Position numbers and translations under genes: made by a program. From the NCBI RefSeq assembly GCF_002930615.1, contig NZ_PSNX01000001.1, positions 1 through 64,000 on the forward strand: a stretch of DNA of 64,000 nucleotides. The letters are read 5' to 3'. Source of the stretch: Caldimonas caldifontis (GTDB lineage: Bacteria; Pseudomonadota; Gammaproteobacteria; Burkholderiales; Burkholderiaceae_C). Positions 1 through 9,266 of the stretch are shown here, in pieces (the stretch's first letter is position 1; each line of letters begins with the position of its first letter). The notes under the pieces were generated by a model that was not told the DNA's origin, did not search any database, and was given only the letters and a program-made list of their open reading frames with translations.

Positions 1-2
1 TC

Positions 3-74
3 GAAAAGCTCGACATCATGTTCCTCGGCTTCATCACCTTCGTTCTCGTCGCTGATGGACTGCGGATGTGTTAA
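3..74 (+). CDS. C-terminal end of an unknown protein (partial)
   Basis: An open frame enters from the left edge and stops with TAA. The 23 visible residues are mostly hydrophobic (a run of Phe, Leu, Ile, Val) and end in Arg-Met-Cys, which could be the last membrane segment of a membrane protein. Too short to identify. The only support is the open frame and its position before a leader hairpin, so this may be chance. Confidence 0.3.
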   Translation, partial: EKLDIMFLGFITFVLVADGLRMC

Positions 75-109
75 CAGGCCCTAGCATGCGGCATCCATGT
101 TTGCTCAAA

Positions 110-130
110 GCCTTGCCCATGGGGCAAGGC
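110..130 (+). repeat. Perfect 9-bp hairpin before the hybrid kinase gene
   Basis: GCCTTGCCC and GGGCAAGGC pair perfectly around a 3-base loop, between the stop of the preceding frame and the kinase start. No T-run follows, so it is not a classical intrinsic terminator. It could be a weak terminator, an mRNA-stabilising leader structure or an operator. Confidence 0.5.
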
Positions 131-155
131 GACGGACTCAAGAGGTGAAGGCGCG

Positions 156-2822
156 ATGGCGACCGGGCAAGCCCCAACGCAGCACTGGCGTTCGACCTGG
201 TCGACCTGGGCCTGGGTGGCCCTGGTGTCCGCCCTGGCCATCTGCGTGTCCATGGTGGGGCTGCAGTGGGCCCAGCAGCGTGAGGTCGATCGCACGCTGA
301 ACACGGTGCGCGAGTTGCGCAACGCGCGGGTGGACCTGGCACAGGGTTTCCTGCATGTGGCCCTTGGTGATCAACCCGATGCGCCATGGGACGCCGGCCA
401 GGGGCTGGCGCTGCTGGACCAGGCGCTGGAGGGCATGGCGGGGGCGGCGAAGCGGTTTCCACGCTCCGCCACCGATGTACCCGCGCTCATCGAGCAGGTC
501 GAACGTTTCCGCGGGCAGCTGCAGCAGGCGCTGAACGATCCGGCCCACAGCCTGCGCACGACGGCGTGGCGCGTCGAACTGCATCGCCTCGACCAGCTTG
601 CGTCGAGCGTCACCAACCAGATGCGTACCGCTCTGGATGAGCAGATCGCCGCCGATCGCCAGATCCAGCGTGCGGCGCTGCTGGGGGCGGCCTTGCTTCT
701 GGGGGGCGTGGCCTGCGCCGTGGCCCTGTCAGCGCGTGCGCAGCGTCGCGCCGAGCTGGCCTTGCGCGAGAGTGAGCGCCGCCATCGCGAGCTGGCCGAC
801 GAGCGCAAGCAGCACCTGGACCGGGCTCTGGAGGAACGCAGTGAGACCGAGGAGTTCGCCCGCACGGTGGCCGACAACCAGCCCACCCTCGTGTGCTACT
901 GGGACCGCGATCTGCGTCTGCGCTTTGCCAACCGCGCCTATCTCGAGTGGTTGGGCCTGAGTGCCGAACAGGCCCTGGGCCGAACCATTCCCGAGGTGGT
1001 GGGCCACGAACTCTTCGAGCGCCAGCGGCCGGCCATCGAACGCATCCTTCAGGGTGAAACCTTCGAGGGCGAGTATGAGTTTGCGGGCGCGCAAGGGGTG
1101 GTGCACCAGTTCTGGTCCTATCGCCTACCCGACATCCAGGACGGCGAGGTGCGCGGCTACTACTTCTTTGCCACCGACATCACCGAGCTCAAGCAGGCCC
1201 AGGCCAACCTGCAGAGCCTGAACAATGCCCTCGTCCAGGCTCGCAACCGGGCTGAGGCGGCCAACCGCGCCAAGAGCGCCTTCCTGGCCAACATCAGCCA
1301 CGAGATCCGCACACCGATGAACGCCATCATCGGCCTGACCCACCTCATGCAGCGGGATGTGCGCGACCCCGCCCAGGCCGAACGCCTGGCCAAGGTGACC
1401 GACGCGGCCCAGCACCTGCTGTCCATCATCAATGACGTGCTCGATCTGTCCAAGATCGAAGCCGGCAAGCTCCAGCTCGAAACTGCCGATTTCCGCATGG
1501 ACGGCATGCTCTCCCGGGTGTGTGCGCTGGTGGGCGAGCGCGCGCGGGACAAGGGCCTGGAGCTGGTGCTCGACACCGATCACTTGCCCATGGGCGCGCA
1601 TGGCGACGAGACCCGCCTGGCGCAGGCCTTGCTCAACCTGCTGGGCAATGCGGTGAAGTTCACGGCCAGCGGCACGATCGTGCTGCGAGGGGAACTGCTG
1701 CGACAGGAGGGCGACGCGCTGTGGCTGCGGTTTTCCGTGAGGGACACCGGGGTGGGCATGTCTGCCGAGCAACTCCAGCGGGTCTTCGAACCCTTCGAGC
1801 AGGGGGACGGCACCACCACGCGCCGGCATGGGGGCACGGGTCTGGGCCTGGCGATCACGCGGCACATTGCCCAGATGATGGGCGGTGAGGTCGGGGTGGA
1901 GAGCACGCCCGGCGAGGGCAGCACCTTCTGGTTCACCGCACGCCTGCAAGTGGCCGATCCGGTGCTGCCGCGTGCACAAGCCGAATTGCAGGGGATGCGC
2001 GCGCTGGTCATCGACGACCTGCCCGAGGCCCGTGAAGCCCTGGGCGAGATGCTGCGCGTGATGGGCCTGCGCGTGCAGGCGGCTGCCACCGGCAGCGACG
2101 GTCTGCACCTGCTCGAGGCGGCCGGCCGAGGGGCGCCGGCGCACGATGTCGTGCTGGTCGACTGGCTCATGCCCGGCCTCGATGGCCTGGAAACCTTGCG
2201 TCGTCTCCACGAGCGCCTCGGAGACCGCGCGCCGCCATGCCTGCTGGTGACGGCGCGTGACGACCCGGACCTGGGGGTCCGAGCGCGCGAGGTGGGCGCA
2301 GCTCACGTGCTGCTCAAACCCGTCACACCCTCCGCCCTGCACGACGCGCTGATGTCGGTCCTGAGCGCAACGCCGACGCGGGCCGCGGCACGCTCAGGCC
2401 GCGACAGCCTGCGCACCATCGCACCGAATGCCTTTGCGGGCAGCGGCCGCATCCTCCTGGCCGAGGACAATCCGGTCAACCAGGAAGTGGCGCGCGAACT
2501 CCTGCACGTGGTGGGCCTGGACGTCGATGTGGCAAGCACGGGACGCGAGGCCCTGGCCATGGCGTCGCAGCATCCCTACGCCCTCATCCTGATGGACATG
2601 CAGATGCCCGAGATGGACGGCCTGGAAGCCACCCGCGCCATCCGCGCCCTGGCGGACCACGCGCACACACCCATCCTGGCCATGACCGCCAACGCCTTCG
2701 GCGAAGACCGGGACGCCTGCCTGGCCGCAGGGATGAACGACCACATCGCCAAGCCGGTCGAGCCGGGGCTGCTGTATGCGAGCCTTCAGCGATGGCTGAC
2801 GAGGCCGCCGAGCGGAAACTGA
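156..2822 (+). CDS. Hybrid sensor histidine kinase / response regulator (PAS, two receiver domains)
   Basis: An 888-residue inner-membrane sensor. Two membrane helices (about 15-37 and 172-194) flank a roughly 130-residue periplasmic region. Then come a linker, a PAS domain (about 235-350), a HisKA domain with phospho-acceptor His382 (SHEIRTP context), an ATPase domain with GTGLGL-type G boxes, and two receiver domains with likely phospho-acceptor Asp669 (VDWLMPG) and Asp814 ([10 protein letters not shown]). There is no C-terminal HPt domain, so phosphate must pass to a separate HPt protein or feed back internally. The ATG is preceded by AGAGGTGAAG as ribosome-binding site. No response regulator or transporter gene lies next to it, so it is an orphan and its signal is unknown. 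Confidence 0.93.
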   Translation: MATGQAPTQHWRSTWSTWAWVALVSALAICVSMVGLQWAQQREVDRTLNTVRELRNARVDLAQGFLHVALGDQPDAPWDAGQGLALLDQALEGMAGAAKRFPRSATDVPALIEQVERFRGQLQQALNDPAHSLRTTAWRVELHRLDQLASSVTNQMRTALDEQIAADRQIQRAALLGAALLLGGVACAVALSARAQRRAELALRESERRHRELADERKQHLDRALEERSETEEFARTVADNQPTLVCYWDRDLRLRFANRAYLEWLGLSAEQALGRTIPEVVGHELFERQRPAIERILQGETFEGEYEFAGAQGVVHQFWSYRLPDIQDGEVRGYYFFATDITELKQAQANLQSLNNALVQARNRAEAANRAKSAFLANISHEIRTPMNAIIGLTHLMQRDVRDPAQAERLAKVTDAAQHLLSIINDVLDLSKIEAGKLQLETADFRMDGMLSRVCALVGERARDKGLELVLDTDHLPMGAHGDETRLAQALLNLLGNAVKFTASGTIVLRGELLRQEGDALWLRFSVRDTGVGMSAEQLQRVFEPFEQGDGTTTRRHGGTGLGLAITRHIAQMMGGEVGVESTPGEGSTFWFTARLQVADPVLPRAQAELQGMRALVIDDLPEAREALGEMLRVMGLRVQAAATGSDGLHLLEAAGRGAPAHDVVLVDWLMPGLDGLETLRRLHERLGDRAPPCLLVTARDDPDLGVRAREVGAAHVLLKPVTPSALHDALMSVLSATPTRAAARSGRDSLRTIAPNAFAGSGRILLAEDNPVNQEVARELLHVVGLDVDVASTGREALAMASQHPYALILMDMQMPEMDGLEATRAIRALADHAHTPILAMTANAFGEDRDACLAAGMNDHIAKPVEPGLLYASLQRWLTRPPSGN

Positions 2823-2827
2823 GAGGG

Positions 2828-2904
2828 TGGTAGGCCGTGCTGGGCTCGAACCAGCGACCAAAGGATTATGAGTCCTCTGCTCTAACCAACTGAGCTAACG
2901 GCCC
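2828..2904 (-). tRNA. tRNA with CAU anticodon, probably tRNA-Ile2 (lysidine type)
   Basis: A complete 77-nt cloverleaf with encoded CCA. Acceptor, D, anticodon and T stems all pair, and the anticodon loop CTCATAA gives CAU. Position 1 pairs with U72 as a wobble; the discriminator is A. Pairs C4-G69 and C5-G68 are present. These are the pairs the lysidine synthetase TilS uses to tell tRNA-Ile2 from elongator tRNA-Met, and the TTGGTCGCTGGTTC variable/T-arm also resembles E. coli ileX. It lies just downstream of hrcA on the same strand, and a TACAAT hexamer at 2929-2934 (minus strand) could be its -10. The structure is certain; the amino-acid identity is inferred. Confidence 0.93.
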
Positions 2905-2939
2905 GCGGTGAAACCTGAGGGCCCCGATTGTAGGCGGTG

Positions 2940-3968
2940 CTACTTCTGGCTCAGGGCGTTGGACACCAGGCGGGAGGTGATGTCCACGATCTGGATCATG
3001 CGGTCGTAGGCCATGCGGGTGGGGCCGATCACGCCCAGCGTGCCCACCACCTGGCCGTCCACCTCATAGGGGGCCGAGACCACCGAGAGTTCTTCGTAGG
3101 GCACGACCTGGCTTTCGCCGCCGATGTAGATGCGCACACCCTCGGCACGGCTGGAGACATCGAGCAGGCGCATGAGCTGGGTCTTCTGCTCGAAGAGGTC
3201 GAAGAGCTTGCGCAGGGAGTCGAGGTCGCTGGAGAAGTCCTGCACGGTGAGCAGGTTGCGCTCACCCGAGATCACCACCTGCTCCTGGCTGCTGGCCATG
3301 GCTTCGGTGCCGGCCTGCACGGCAGCCTGCATCAGGCTGGCGATCTCACCGCGCAGGTCGTCCACCTCGCGCTTCAGCCGGTTGCGCACCTCCTCGATGC
3401 TCAGGCCGGTGAAGTGGGTGTTGATGTAATTGGTGGCCTCGACGAGCTGAGCCTGGGTGTAGTTGTGCTCGGTGAAGAGCACGCGGTTCTGCACGTCGCC
3501 GTCGGGCGACACGAGGATGACCAGCACGCGCCGGTCGGACAGGCGCAGGAATTCGATGTGGTGGAAGACCGAGGGCTTGCGCGGCGCGGTGATCACGCCC
3601 ACGAACTGCGAGAGATTGGACAGCAGGTGGGCAGCGTTGGCGATCACGCGCTGGGGCTGGTCAGGCTGGAGCTGATCGCGCACACTGGCCACCTCGGGCG
3701 GAGGCTGGCTCAGATCCAGCGGCCGGGCGGTGAGCATGGTGTCCACGAACAGGCGGTAGCCGCGCGCCGTGGGCACCCGCCCGGCGGACGTGTGGGGGCT
3801 GGCGATCAGCCCCAGTTCCTCCAGGTCGGCCATCACGTTGCGGATGGTGGCCGGCGACAGTTCCAGGCCCGAAGCTTTGGACAAGGTGCGCGAGCCCACC
3901 GGCTGGCCGTCCGCGATATAGCGTTCCACCAGGGTTTTGAGCAGGGTCTTGGCACGATCGTCCAGCAT
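2940..3968 (-). CDS. hrcA: Heat-inducible transcription repressor HrcA
   Basis: 342 residues, normal for HrcA, the repressor that binds CIRCE operators of groESL/dnaK operons and is tuned by GroEL. The N-terminal winged helix carries the family signature ([20 protein letters not shown] region), followed by the dimerisation and GAF-like domains. The start [10 protein letters not shown] matches family N-termini. A second ATG lies 9 bases upstream (3977), but TACAAT sits 7 bases before ATG-3968 with no Shine-Dalgarno, which favours a leaderless start at 3968. Diverges from nadK, an arrangement common in this group. No CIRCE element was found in the window, so autoregulation is not evident here. 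Confidence 0.95.
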   Translation of the reverse strand: MLDDRAKTLLKTLVERYIADGQPVGSRTLSKASGLELSPATIRNVMADLEELGLIASPHTSAGRVPTARGYRLFVDTMLTARPLDLSQPPPEVASVRDQLQPDQPQRVIANAAHLLSNLSQFVGVITAPRKPSVFHHIEFLRLSDRRVLVILVSPDGDVQNRVLFTEHNYTQAQLVEATNYINTHFTGLSIEEVRNRLKREVDDLRGEIASLMQAAVQAGTEAMASSQEQVVISGERNLLTVQDFSSDLDSLRKLFDLFEQKTQLMRLLDVSSRAEGVRIYIGGESQVVPYEELSVVSAPYEVDGQVVGTLGVIGPTRMAYDRMIQIVDITSRLVSNALSQK

Positions 3969-3981
3969 GCTGGGCATTGTA
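3968..3981 (-). promoter_or_regulatory. Putative leaderless promoter of hrcA
   Basis: TACAAT (3981 to 3976, minus strand), then 7 bases, then ATG at 3968. Transcription would start at or one base before the start codon. No clear -35 and no Shine-Dalgarno sequence. Confidence 0.5.
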
Positions 3982-4072
3982 GGACCGGCCCGGCTGGAGC
4001 GAGGGCGCCCGGGCGGGCGTTTTCCCTGGAATGACGCGGTTTTCGCTCCCCCGAGCGCCAGGGGCGCTGTGG

Positions 4073-4086
4073 TGTAATCCCGGCCA
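4073..4086 (+). promoter_or_regulatory. Putative leaderless promoter of nadK
   Basis: TGTAAT (4073-4078) preceded by TGG (extended -10 style), then 7 bases to the ATG at 4086. No Shine-Dalgarno sequence is present between them. Confidence 0.55.
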
Positions 4087-4964
4087 TGAAATCCCGCTTC
4101 CGTCACGTGGCGCTGATCGGCAAATACCAGGCCCAGGGCATGCGTGGGGTGCTGGAAGACATCGCCCAGTTCATCTGCCGCCAGGGGGCCGAGGTGTCGG
4201 TGGAACACGACACGGCGATGAACACCGGCCTGACCGGCCACCCCATGCTCGACGTGGACGGTGTGGGCCGCGAGTGCGATCTGGCCGTCGTGGTGGGGGG
4301 GGACGGCACCATGCTGCACATCGCCCGCGAGGTGGCGCGCCACGGCGTGCCGCTGGTGGGCATCAACCAGGGGCGCCTGGGCTTCATCACTGACATCCCG
4401 GTGGGTGAGGTGCGCGAGGTGCTCGGCCCGGTGATGGCCGGCGACTTCGAGGAAGAACGCCGCAGCATGCTCGAAGGGCAGGTCTTGCGCGACGGCCGGG
4501 TGATCTTCGAGGCCTTCGCCCTCAACGACGTGGTGGTCAACCGCGGTGCCACGGCCGGCATGGTGGAGCTGCGCATCGAGGTGGCCGGCGACTTCATGGC
4601 CAACATCCGCTGCGATGGCCTGATCGTGGCCTCGCCCACGGGCTCGACGGCCTATGCGCTGTCGGCCGGCGGGCCCATCCTGCACCCGGACATCGCGGGC
4701 TGGGTGCTGGTGCCCATTGCGCCACACACCCTGTCCAACCGGCCCATCGTGCTGCCCGACGACAGCGAGGTGGCTGTCGAGATCGTGGGCGGACGCGACA
4801 CGAGTGTGAATTTCGACATGCAAAGCCTGGCCAGCCTGATCCACGGCGACGTGGTGCGCGTGCGCCGCTCGGCACACCGGGTACGCTTTCTGCATCCGCG
4901 CGGCTGGAGCTACTACGCCACGCTGCGCAAGAAACTGCACTGGAACGAAGGTCTGGGAGGCTGA
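4086..4964 (+). CDS. nadK: NAD kinase
   Basis: 292 residues. Phosphorylates NAD+ to NADP+ in the cytoplasm, the only route to NADP. The GGDGTML nucleotide-binding motif is at residues 71-77, followed by the conserved NDVVV and [16 protein letters not shown] regions that form the NAD site. Full length for bacterial NadK. Divergent from hrcA and three bases upstream of recN, so these genes probably form an operon nadK-recN-rapZ-LON. The start lies 7 bases after a TGTAAT hexamer with no ribosome-binding site. Confidence 0.96.
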   Translation: MKSRFRHVALIGKYQAQGMRGVLEDIAQFICRQGAEVSVEHDTAMNTGLTGHPMLDVDGVGRECDLAVVVGGDGTMLHIAREVARHGVPLVGINQGRLGFITDIPVGEVREVLGPVMAGDFEEERRSMLEGQVLRDGRVIFEAFALNDVVVNRGATAGMVELRIEVAGDFMANIRCDGLIVASPTGSTAYALSAGGPILHPDIAGWVLVPIAPHTLSNRPIVLPDDSEVAVEIVGGRDTSVNFDMQSLASLIHGDVVRVRRSAHRVRFLHPRGWSYYATLRKKLHWNEGLGG

Positions 4965-4967
4965 CCG

Positions 4968-6659
4968 ATGCTGCGCCGCATTGCGCTGCGTGATTTCGTC
5001 ATCGTCACCGAGCTCGACGTCGAGCTCTCGGGCGGGTTCTCCGTGCTCACCGGCGAAACCGGCGCGGGCAAGTCCATCCTCATCGACGCCCTGCAGCTCG
5101 CGCTGGGCGCGCGCGGCGACGCCGGCGTGGTGCGCGAGGGCGCCCCACGCACCGAGATCACGGCCGAATTCGACCGGCCCGATGCGCTGGTGGCCTGGCT
5201 GGAGGAAGCGGGTTTCGATACCGGCCCCGAACTGCTGCTGCGCCGTACCATCGACGCCCAGGGCAAGAGCCGCGCCTGGATCAACGGCAGCGCGGCCACC
5301 GTGGCGCAGCTCAAGGCCGTGAGCGAGCATCTCGTGGACATCCACGGCCAGCATGCCTGGCAGAGCCTCACCCGGCCCGAATCGGTGCGCGGCCTGCTCG
5401 ATGCCTATGCCGGCGCCGACCTGGCGCCGCTGGCCCGGGCCTGGACGGCCTGGCGTGCGGCGGCCCAGGCGCTGGACGAGGCCCGCACCAGCCAGGATGC
5501 CTTGCTGCGCGAGCGTGAGCGGCTGGCCTGGCAGATCGGCGAGGTGGACAAGCTCTCGCCCGGCCCCGATGAATGGGCCGAACTTGATGCCGAGCACCGT
5601 CGCCTGAGCCATGCCCAGGCCCTCATCGACGCCGTGCAGGGCGCCTTGCAGGCCGTGTCCGAATCGGACGGCAGCGCCGATGCACTCACCGCACGCGCGA
5701 TCGACGGCCTGGAGGCCGTGGCCGACTACGACAGCACGCTCACCAACGTGATCGAGGTGCTGCGCGGCGCGCAGGCCCAGCTCGAAGATGCCGCCCACAG
5801 CCTGAACGCCTACCTGCGCCACGGCGAGCTGGACCCGGAGCGCTTGCAGGAACTGGACGAGCGGCTGTCGAGCTGGATGAGCCTCGCGCGCCGCTACCGT
5901 CGCCCGCCGGAAGAGTTGCCCGCGCTGTGGGCGCAGTGGAAGGACGAGCTGGCGCGGCTCGATGCGGCGGCCGACCTTGACGGCCTGGAACGCGCTGCGG
6001 CCCAGGCCCGCAAGGCCTACGACCAGGCCGCGCGCGAACTGACGAAGGCCCGCAAGGACGCCGCACCGCGCCTGGCCCAGGCCGTGACGCAGGCCATGCA
6101 GCAGCTGGGCATGGCCGGCGGGCGCTTCGAGGTGGCGCTGGTCCCCCATGACGCACCCCAGGCCCACGGCCTGGAATCGGTGGAATTCCTCGTGGCCGGC
6201 CATGCCGGCAGCACACCGCGCCCGCTCGCCAAGGTGGCCTCGGGCGGTGAACTCTCGCGCATCGCGCTGGCGATTGCCGTCACCACCAGCCAGCTCGGCG
6301 AGGCTGGCACGCTGATCTTCGACGAGATCGACTCGGGCGTGGGCGGTGCCGTGGCCGACACCGTGGGCCGGCTGATGAAGCAGCTCGGGCGCGATCGGCA
6401 GGTGCTGGCCGTGACCCACCTGCCGCAGGTGGCGGCCTGTGCCGATCACCACTGGGTGGTCAGCAAGCTCACCGAAGCGGGCCAGACCAGCAGCCGGCTG
6501 CAAGCCGTGGCCGGCGAGGCCCGCGTGGCCGAGGTGGCCCGCATGCTGGGCGGACAGCAGCTCTCGGGCACCAGCTTTGCGCACGCGCAGGAGATGCTGG
6601 CCACGGCCGCGACACCGGTGGCCGCAGGCGACGCGCCACGCTCGCGGAGGCGGGGATGA
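4968..6659 (+). CDS. recN: DNA repair protein RecN
   Basis: 563 residues, typical for RecN, the SMC-like ATPase that works early in double-strand-break repair. Walker A (GETGAGKS) is at residues 29-36, near the N-terminus. A long helical, Ala/Glu/Arg-rich coiled-coil region lies in the middle, and the ABC signature ([11 protein letters not shown]) and Walker B ([11 protein letters not shown]) are near the C-terminus. Starts 3 bases after nadK. Its TGA overlaps the rapZ ATG (ATGA), implying translational coupling. No LexA box was recognised upstream. Confidence 0.96.
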   Translation: MLRRIALRDFVIVTELDVELSGGFSVLTGETGAGKSILIDALQLALGARGDAGVVREGAPRTEITAEFDRPDALVAWLEEAGFDTGPELLLRRTIDAQGKSRAWINGSAATVAQLKAVSEHLVDIHGQHAWQSLTRPESVRGLLDAYAGADLAPLARAWTAWRAAAQALDEARTSQDALLRERERLAWQIGEVDKLSPGPDEWAELDAEHRRLSHAQALIDAVQGALQAVSESDGSADALTARAIDGLEAVADYDSTLTNVIEVLRGAQAQLEDAAHSLNAYLRHGELDPERLQELDERLSSWMSLARRYRRPPEELPALWAQWKDELARLDAAADLDGLERAAAQARKAYDQAARELTKARKDAAPRLAQAVTQAMQQLGMAGGRFEVALVPHDAPQAHGLESVEFLVAGHAGSTPRPLAKVASGGELSRIALAIAVTTSQLGEAGTLIFDEIDSGVGGAVADTVGRLMKQLGRDRQVLAVTHLPQVAACADHHWVVSKLTEAGQTSSRLQAVAGEARVAEVARMLGGQQLSGTSFAHAQEMLATAATPVAAGDAPRSRRRG

Positions 6660-7558
6660 GCAGCACGGCATCGACGACGTTGCGCGAGCTGGTGCTCATC
6701 ACCGGCATCTCGGGCTCAGGCAAGTCGGTGGCGCTGCACGCACTGGAAGACGCCGGCTACTTCTGCGTGGACAACCTGCCGGCCGAGCTGCTGGAGCCCT
6801 GCGTGCAGCTCGAGCACGAAAAGTTCACGCCGCGGGTGGCCATCGCCGCCGATGTGCGTGCCGCGCAGTCGCTGCCCCTGCTCAAGCCGGCGCTGGCGCG
6901 CCTGCGCGACCAGGGGGTCACAGTGCGCCCCATCTTCCTGGATGCTTCCACCGACACGCTGGTGCGGCGTTTCTCCGAGACGCGCCGCCGCCATCCGCTG
7001 TCCGACCCGCAGGCAGCCGACCCGACCGCTCAGCGCGCGCTGATCGAAGCCATCGAGCTGGAGCGCGAACTGCTGGCCGAGTTGCGCGAGACCTCCACCA
7101 TCATCGACACCAGCGAGCTGCGCCCGGCCCAGCTGCGCCAATGGACACGCCAGATCGTGCAGGCGCCCGCCGCCGCGCTCACGCTGGTGTTCGAGTCCTT
7201 TGCCTTCAAGCGAGGCGTGCCGCTCGATGCCGACTACGTCTTCGACGTGCGCATGCTGCCCAACCCCTACTACGACCCCGAGCTGCGGCCACACACCGGG
7301 CGCGACGCGCCGGTGATCGCCTACCTGCGGCAGCAGCCCGAGGTGGACGAGATGCTGGCCCAGATCGAGGCCTTCCTGCGTCGATGGCTGCCGGCCTTCG
7401 AGCAGGACCAGCGTGCCTACCTCACCGTGGCCGTCGGCTGCACCGGCGGCCAGCACCGCTCCGTCTATCTTGTCGAACAACTGGCCCAGCGCTTCCGAGC
7501 CCGTGGCTCCACCCTGATCCGCCACCGCGAACTCGATGCGCGTGACGCCACTTCATGA
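6656..7558 (+). CDS. rapZ: RNase adapter / nucleotide-binding protein RapZ
   Basis: 300 residues. In enterobacteria RapZ is an RNA-binding adaptor that delivers the small RNA GlmZ to RNase E, controlling amino-sugar synthesis. The family P-loop (GISGSGKS, residues 17-24) and the C-terminal RNA-binding segment ([16 protein letters not shown]) are intact. The usual rpoN-hpf-ptsN-rapZ neighbourhood of gamma-proteobacteria is absent; here it follows recN with a 4-base overlap. Function in betaproteobacteria is inferred from the family. Confidence 0.93.
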   Translation: MSSTASTTLRELVLITGISGSGKSVALHALEDAGYFCVDNLPAELLEPCVQLEHEKFTPRVAIAADVRAAQSLPLLKPALARLRDQGVTVRPIFLDASTDTLVRRFSETRRRHPLSDPQAADPTAQRALIEAIELERELLAELRETSTIIDTSELRPAQLRQWTRQIVQAPAAALTLVFESFAFKRGVPLDADYVFDVRMLPNPYYDPELRPHTGRDAPVIAYLRQQPEVDEMLAQIEAFLRRWLPAFEQDQRAYLTVAVGCTGGQHRSVYLVEQLAQRFRARGSTLIRHRELDARDATS

Positions 7559-8181
7559 CCGATCTGCCTGAGTCTTCGGCCCTGCCGCTGTTTCCCCTTC
7601 AATCCGTGCTGTTCCCCGGGGGCCTGCTGAGCCTGAAGGTGTTCGAGGCACGCTATCTCGATCTCGTCAGCGAATGTCTGCGCACTCAGCGCCCCTTTGG
7701 GGTGGTGGCCTTGCGTCAGGGGCAGGAGGTGAGGCGCGAAGGCGAAGCCGTCGCCTTCGAGGCCGTGGGCTGCCTGGCCGAGCTGATCGAGGTCGACAGC
7801 GAACAGGCCGGCATCCTGCAAGTGCGCTGCCGCGGCTCGCAGCGCTTTCGCATCGCGTCGACCCGTCAGCGCAACGATGGCCTGTGGCTGGCTCAGGTGG
7901 ACTGGATCGACGCCGACGAAGCCGTGCTGCCCAGCGAGGATTTCCTGGACAGCGCCCAGGCCCTGTCCAACGCCATCCAGATGCTGCGCCAGCGTGGCCC
8001 CTTGCCTTTCCTGGAGCCCTTCCGCTTCGAGGATGCGGGGTGGATTGCCAACCGCTGGTGCGAGATCCTGCCCATTCCGCTGGCCGCCCGCCAGAAGCTG
8101 ATGGAGCTGGAAGACCCGCAGGTGCGCCTGAAACTCGTCGATCAGTTCCTGCGCAGCAAGGGCATCATCGGCCAAGGCTAG
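7555..8181 (+). CDS. LON N-terminal substrate-binding domain protein
   Basis: 208 residues made almost entirely of the LON N-terminal (substrate-binding) fold: the [14 protein letters not shown] start, the [10 protein letters not shown] segment and LAELIEV are typical. No ATPase or protease part is present, so it is a stand-alone LON-substrate-domain protein, a widespread family of poorly known role. It overlaps rapZ by 4 bases and ends in TAG interlocked with the mutY stop in the shared palindrome CTAG. Confidence 0.88.
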   Translation: MTDLPESSALPLFPLQSVLFPGGLLSLKVFEARYLDLVSECLRTQRPFGVVALRQGQEVRREGEAVAFEAVGCLAELIEVDSEQAGILQVRCRGSQRFRIASTRQRNDGLWLAQVDWIDADEAVLPSEDFLDSAQALSNAIQMLRQRGPLPFLEPFRFEDAGWIANRWCEILPIPLAARQKLMELEDPQVRLKLVDQFLRSKGIIGQG

Positions 8182-9239
8182 GGCGCGACACGCGACAGGA
8201 GCAGCTTGCGCAGTGGCGCGGGCAGACCCCAGTCGGCCAGGTCGTCGTAAGCCACCCACTGGCCCGGACCGGCAGGCTGTGGGGCCGGGCCCGTGAATAC
8301 CCGCTGGCGCGGGTGCAGCAGCCAGTCGAAGTGTGTCAGCGCATGCGAGATGCTCGGCCAGGGCACGAGCGGGCCGGGCCACTCGGCGCTCAGGGCGGCC
8401 TCGCTGTCGTACTCCGGCAGGCTGTGCAGGCCCGCCCACACGCCACGCGCGGGGCGCGGCTGCAGCCACACGCGGCCTTCGTGCTCCAGCCACAGCCACC
8501 AGTGCTCGCGCCGGCTGCGCTGGAGCTTGCGGGTCTTGACGGGGTAGGCCTCGGGGCGGCCCTCGGCGCGTGCGGCGCACAGCGCCTGCACCGGGCACAG
8601 CAGGCATTGCGGCGAACGTGCCAGGCACACCGTGGCGCCCAGATCCATCAGACCCTGGGTGTAGGTCCCCATGTCCTCGTGCGGCAGCAGGGCCGTGGCC
8701 TCGTCCCACAGGGCCCGCTCGTGGCGGGCCTGGGCCAGGTCTTCACCGAAGCCCAGCACGCGCGTGAGCACCCGCTTGACGTTGCCGTCGAGGATGGCCG
8801 CGCGTTCGCCGAAACAGAAGGCCGCGATCGCTGCGGCCGTCGAGCGTCCGATCCCCGGCAACTCGGCCAGGGCCTGGGCTGTGCGAGGGAACTGCCCGCC
8901 GTGCTCGGCCACCACCACCTGGGCGCAGCGGTGCAGATTGCGCGCACGGCTGTAGTAACCCAGGCCGCTCCAGGCCGCCATCACCTCGTCGCTGCCGGCA
9001 GCGGCCAGTGCGTGCACATCCGGAAAACGCTGCAGGAAACGTTCGTAGTAAGCCAGCACGGTGCTCACCTGGGTCTGCTGCAGCATGATCTCGGAGAGCC
9101 ACACGCGGTAGGGCTCGCGGCTGCGTTGCCAGGGCAGGCCGTGGCGACCGTGGCTGCACTGCCAGGCGATCACGGCCGGTGCAAAGTGCGCCTGCACGCA
9201 CGCGGGTGACAACGCGGTCGAAGGGCGAGGACGGGACAT
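8178..9239 (-). CDS. mutY: A/G-specific adenine glycosylase MutY
   Basis: 353 residues. Removes adenine mispaired with 8-oxoguanine. Visible are the helix-hairpin-helix (LPGIGRSTAAAI), the catalytic Asp region (ILDGNVKRV), the four-cysteine iron-sulfur loop (C-x6-C-x2-C-x5-C, at CLARSPQCLLCPVQALC) and a C-terminal NUDIX-like recognition domain. It follows the dynamin-like GTPase by 27 bases. A GACAAT hexamer 6 bases before the ATG suggests its own leaderless promoter, so it need not depend on the upstream gene. Confidence 0.96.
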   Translation of the reverse strand: MSRPRPSTALSPACVQAHFAPAVIAWQCSHGRHGLPWQRSREPYRVWLSEIMLQQTQVSTVLAYYERFLQRFPDVHALAAAGSDEVMAAWSGLGYYSRARNLHRCAQVVVAEHGGQFPRTAQALAELPGIGRSTAAAIAAFCFGERAAILDGNVKRVLTRVLGFGEDLAQARHERALWDEATALLPHEDMGTYTQGLMDLGATVCLARSPQCLLCPVQALCAARAEGRPEAYPVKTRKLQRSRREHWWLWLEHEGRVWLQPRPARGVWAGLHSLPEYDSEAALSAEWPGPLVPWPSISHALTHFDWLLHPRQRVFTGPAPQPAGPGQWVAYDDLADWGLPAPLRKLLLSRVAP

Positions 9240-9251
9240 GCCGCGATTGTC
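9239..9251 (-). promoter_or_regulatory. Putative leaderless promoter of mutY
   Basis: GACAAT (9251 to 9246, minus strand), 6 bases, then ATG. The hexamer lies in a 7-bp perfect inverted repeat with 3-base loop (9240-9256), so an operator or chance palindrome is also possible. Confidence 0.4.
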
Positions 9252-9266
9252 GCGGCTTCCGGGCGG

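Noticed and set aside
3977-4086. CIRCE element expected near a heat-shock repressor gene.
   Set aside because: The TTAGCACTC-N9-GAGTGCTAA pattern was not seen here or elsewhere in the window.
3978-6671. The hrcA frame stays open for about 900 codons upstream of its start, antisense to nadK and recN.
   Set aside because: It is an effect of GC-rich third positions opposite real genes. The translated stretch is His/Arg/Gly-rich without motifs, while the recN and nadK frames carry complete family motifs.
9240-9256. 7-bp palindrome before mutY, considered as a repressor site.
   Set aside because: Short and GC-rich, with no second copy in the window; it is kept only as a note under the mutY promoter.
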